A stretch of 8,130 nucleotides of DNA, taken from positions 1-8,130 of the forward strand of contig RGYP01000066.1 of NCBI GenBank assembly GCA_010031985.1, read 5' to 3'. Source of the DNA: Gammaproteobacteria bacterium (lineage in GTDB: Bacteria; Pseudomonadota; Gammaproteobacteria; Steroidobacterales; Steroidobacteraceae). Below are positions 6,481 through 8,130 of the stretch, in pieces (position 1 is the stretch's first letter; each line of letters begins with the position of its first letter). A program made the position numbers and the translations under genes. The notes beneath the pieces are model-generated. The model had not been told where the DNA came from. It was given only the letters and a program-made list of their open reading frames with translations, and did no database searches.

Positions 6481-7140
6481 ATGAAAGATGATCTCGCGCG
6501 CGACCCGTCGGAGAGCCGACTCGAAGCCGGGCGCTGCGTGATGCTATATGACCCCTCCCTCGTCGGCAATTTCGCGGCGCATTGGTTCGACGCGGATCAC
6601 TGGATGATCGCGGGCGCCCTGCGTGGCAGTGCCCGCGGCCGAGGCAGTACGCATTTCTTCGAGTGGCAGGGGCGCGGCTACGCGCTGCGGCACTATCGCC
6701 GCGGTGGTCTGATGGCGCGGCTGTCGACCGATCGATATTTTGATCGTGGCCCCGAGCGTTCGCGGCCGTTGCAGGAATTTCGGGTCACGCGGCGTCTGCA
6801 GCAGTTGGGTTTGCCGGTGGCGCCTGCGGTCGCTGCGCGTTACCTGCCGTCGGCATTCACGTATCAGGGTGATCTCATCACGCTGCGCATCGTGGGCGCC
6901 GTGTCGCTCGCCGCGTTGCTCGGCGGTTCGGGGGATCGCGGTTCGGGGGATCCGTGCGCGGCGACGGCCGCCGCAGCGATCGATTGGTCCGCCATCGGCG
7001 CCACCATCGCACGCTTTCATGCCGTGGGTCTGCATCACGCCGATCTCAATGCACACAATCTTTTGCGCGATGCGAGCGGCACTTGGTATCTCATCGACTT
7101 CGATCGTGCGCGATTCCGCAACCCCGTCCGCTGGTGTTGA
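6481..7140 (+). CDS. kdkA: 3-deoxy-D-manno-octulosonic acid (Kdo) kinase, C-terminally truncated
   Basis: The product is 219 residues from ATG 6481, with GAGGG five nt upstream. KdkA is a cytoplasmic, ATP-dependent, Ser/Thr-kinase-like enzyme that phosphorylates O-4 of the Kdo attached to lipid A; it was characterised in Haemophilus, whose LPS has a single phosphorylated Kdo. Motifs match it closely: glycine loop GSARGRGSTHFF (49-60), ALRHYRRGG (68-76), an EF block around 99-100, catalytic loop HHADLNAHNLL (185-195) with Asp188 and Asn193, and metal-binding DFD (206-208). All catalytic residues are present. The protein stops 11 residues after DFD, at VRWC, whereas H. influenzae KdkA (about 241 aa) has roughly 40 more residues containing the NLxRLKRS helix. 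The missing helix and the immediate start of waaA homology indicate a deletion join. A 15-bp tandem duplication adds GSGDR/GSGDP at 149-158. Confidence 0.9.
   Translation: MKDDLARDPSESRLEAGRCVMLYDPSLVGNFAAHWFDADHWMIAGALRGSARGRGSTHFFEWQGRGYALRHYRRGGLMARLSTDRYFDRGPERSRPLQEFRVTRRLQQLGLPVAPAVAARYLPSAFTYQGDLITLRIVGAVSLAALLGGSGDRGSGDPCAATAAAAIDWSAIGATIARFHAVGLHHADLNAHNLLRDASGTWYLIDFDRARFRNPVRWC
6924..6952. repeat. 15-bp tandem duplication inside kdkA
   Basis: CGGTTCGGGGGATC (14 bp) occurs at 6924-6937 and 6939-6952, period 15, so it keeps frame. It encodes Gly-Ser-Gly-Asp-Arg/Pro, an extra flexible loop before the catalytic domain's C-lobe helix. Confidence 0.8.
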
Positions 7141-8130
7141 CCACGACGACGGCGACCGGCGCGGCGCGTGCGAGGGCGCTGTTCGGCGATACGGTCGAGC
7201 TGCGCTTCCTGCCGTTCGACACCCGCGCCAACGTACGGCGGTTTCTCGCTCGCGTGCGACCAAAGCTGGCCATCATCATCGAAAAAGAACTCTGGCCCAA
7301 CCTGATGCGCGAGTGTGGCGCGCGCGGCGTGGCGGTGGTGCTCGCGAGTGCGACGATCTCGGCGCGTTCGCTGCGGCGATACCAAAAGCTCGTCGACGTC
7401 TTCCGCGAGACGTTGCGCGAGCACACGACGGTCGCGGCGCAGAGCGAAATCGATGCGGCGCGCTTTTGCGAACTCGGTGTACCTACTGCGCGGGTGTACG
7501 TGACCGGCAATCTGAAATTCGACGTTTCTTTGGCTGAAGAGGCCAGGGCGGCAGGCATGGCGCTGCGTGCTCGGCTGGGGTGGCAACGGCGGTGCGTTTT
7601 GGTGGCGGGCAGCACGTATGCCGCCGAAGAGACGTTGCTGCTCGAAGTTCAGCGACGCTTGCGCGCGGCGAACGTCGATCTCGCCCTCGTGCTTGCGCCG
7701 CGTCATCCGCCACGATTCGCGAGTGTTGCCGCGACTCTACGTTCGCAAGCGGCGATTTTCGTCGCCAGATCCGCGATGAGCGAGCCGTCGACCTTGCCTG
7801 CCATCGACCGGTCCGCCGCCGACGTGCTGCTGCTCGATACGCTGGGGGAGTTGACGACGGCTTATGCCGCAGCGGATCTCGCCTTCGTGGGCGGCAGCCT
7901 GGTGGGTGACGTCGGCGGACACAACCTCATCGAGCCTGCAGCGCTCGCGGTGGCCACCCTGACGGGTCCGCACGGCTACAACAACGCCGACGTCGTGGCC
8001 GCCATGCAGAGCGCAGGCGCGCTCGAGGTCGTCGGTGACGTCGATTCTTTGGCGAGCAGAGTGGCTGCGCTGGCGAGCGACGCCGCAGAGCGTCGCCGTC
8101 GTGGCGAACTCGCTCAAAGATTCGTGACGG
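7131..8130 (+). CDS. waaA: Kdo transferase (lipid IVA 3-deoxy-D-manno-octulosonic acid transferase), 5'-truncated, runs off the window
   Basis: The third reading frame is open from upstream of 7131 to the right edge and translates to WaaA. Recognised blocks are LVLTTTTATGAARARALFG (7131-7187), IIIEKELWPN, VAAQSEIDAARF, VTGNLKFDVS, VAGSTYAAEE, LAPRHPPRF, DTLGEL, FVGGSLVGDVGGHNLIEPAAL and the final helix. WaaA uses CMP-Kdo to add one or more Kdo residues to lipid A precursor at the inner membrane. Homology begins at about residue 79 of E. coli WaaA (425 aa). The N-terminal membrane anchor and the SVGE segment with the catalytic glutamate are absent. There is no proper start: the first candidate is GTG 7134, overlapping the kdkA stop, with no ribosome binding site. 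About 25 C-terminal residues lie beyond the window. Adjacency to kdkA is natural for this pathway, so the copy looks like the remnant of a normal kdkA-waaA pair joined by deletion, or an assembly error. Confidence 0.9.
   Translation, partial: MVLTTTTATGAARARALFGDTVELRFLPFDTRANVRRFLARVRPKLAIIIEKELWPNLMRECGARGVAVVLASATISARSLRRYQKLVDVFRETLREHTTVAAQSEIDAARFCELGVPTARVYVTGNLKFDVSLAEEARAAGMALRARLGWQRRCVLVAGSTYAAEETLLLEVQRRLRAANVDLALVLAPRHPPRFASVAATLRSQAAIFVARSAMSEPSTLPAIDRSAADVLLLDTLGELTTAYAAADLAFVGGSLVGDVGGHNLIEPAALAVATLTGPHGYNNADVVAAMQSAGALEVVGDVDSLASRVAALASDAAERRRRGELAQRFVT

Noticed and set aside
6459..6569. N-terminal extension of the GT9 protein to ATG 6569
   Set aside because: The extra 37 residues are not GT9-like and would overlap the start of kdkA, which has a good ribosome binding site.
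6740..7537. 265-codon plus-strand open frame bridging kdkA and waaA
   Set aside because: It is out of frame with both recognised proteins. The Arg/Cys-rich translation is the off-frame reading, not a real fusion protein.
1..8130. CRISPR arrays, tRNA/rRNA genes, insertion sequences, defence or toxin-antitoxin modules
   Set aside because: I found no spaced repeats, cloverleaf structures, terminal inverted repeats, transposase motifs or recognisable defence proteins on reading both strands.

Overview
The window is GC-rich and gene-dense. It reads as a Gram-negative, most probably gammaproteobacterial, chromosome: it carries a full-length GlnE, Kdo/heptose lipopolysaccharide (LPS) genes and the proteobacterial zf-CHCC and DUF6165 small proteins. 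I see no phage, insertion sequence, CRISPR, tRNA or rRNA.

Layout. 1-635 (+) is the C-terminal part of an amidase-signature enzyme that enters from the left. It is followed by a strong intrinsic terminator (669-694). 713-3592 (+) is a complete glnE, the two-domain glutamine synthetase adenylyltransferase/deadenylase. A TATAAT box overlaps the glnE stop codon and probably serves a 63-residue zf-CHCC zinc-finger gene (3617-3808, +). A VOC/glyoxalase-fold protein with an apparent signal peptide starts inside the zinc-finger gene (3769, +). Its 3' end runs out of frame into an N-terminally truncated alpha/beta hydrolase (4436-5026, +). The hydrolase converges on, and overlaps by 16 bp, a minus-strand operon: a GT9 heptosyltransferase (6458-5406) coupled through an ATGA overlap to a DUF6165 gene (5409-5011). 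Only 22 bp from the GT9 start, kdkA (Kdo kinase, 6481-7140, +) diverges. It is followed directly by waaA (Kdo transferase), which is open to the right edge.

Function. The right half is an LPS inner-core block. WaaA adds Kdo to lipid A precursor, KdkA phosphorylates Kdo, and the GT9 enzyme adds heptose (or another sugar); DUF6165 is a small helical companion of unknown role. GlnE tunes glutamine synthetase to nitrogen status. The roles of the VOC/hydrolase pair and of the amidase cannot be fixed from sequence.

The main anomaly is that several gene borders look cut rather than natural. kdkA lacks its C-terminal end and joins a waaA lacking about its first 80 residues, including the membrane anchor and the region of the catalytic glutamate. 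The hydrolase lacks its N-terminal third and is fused out of frame to the VOC gene. The amidase tail also looks replaced. Either real deletions or assembly errors could explain this. I found no convincing undescribed system; the rest looks like ordinary core genome.
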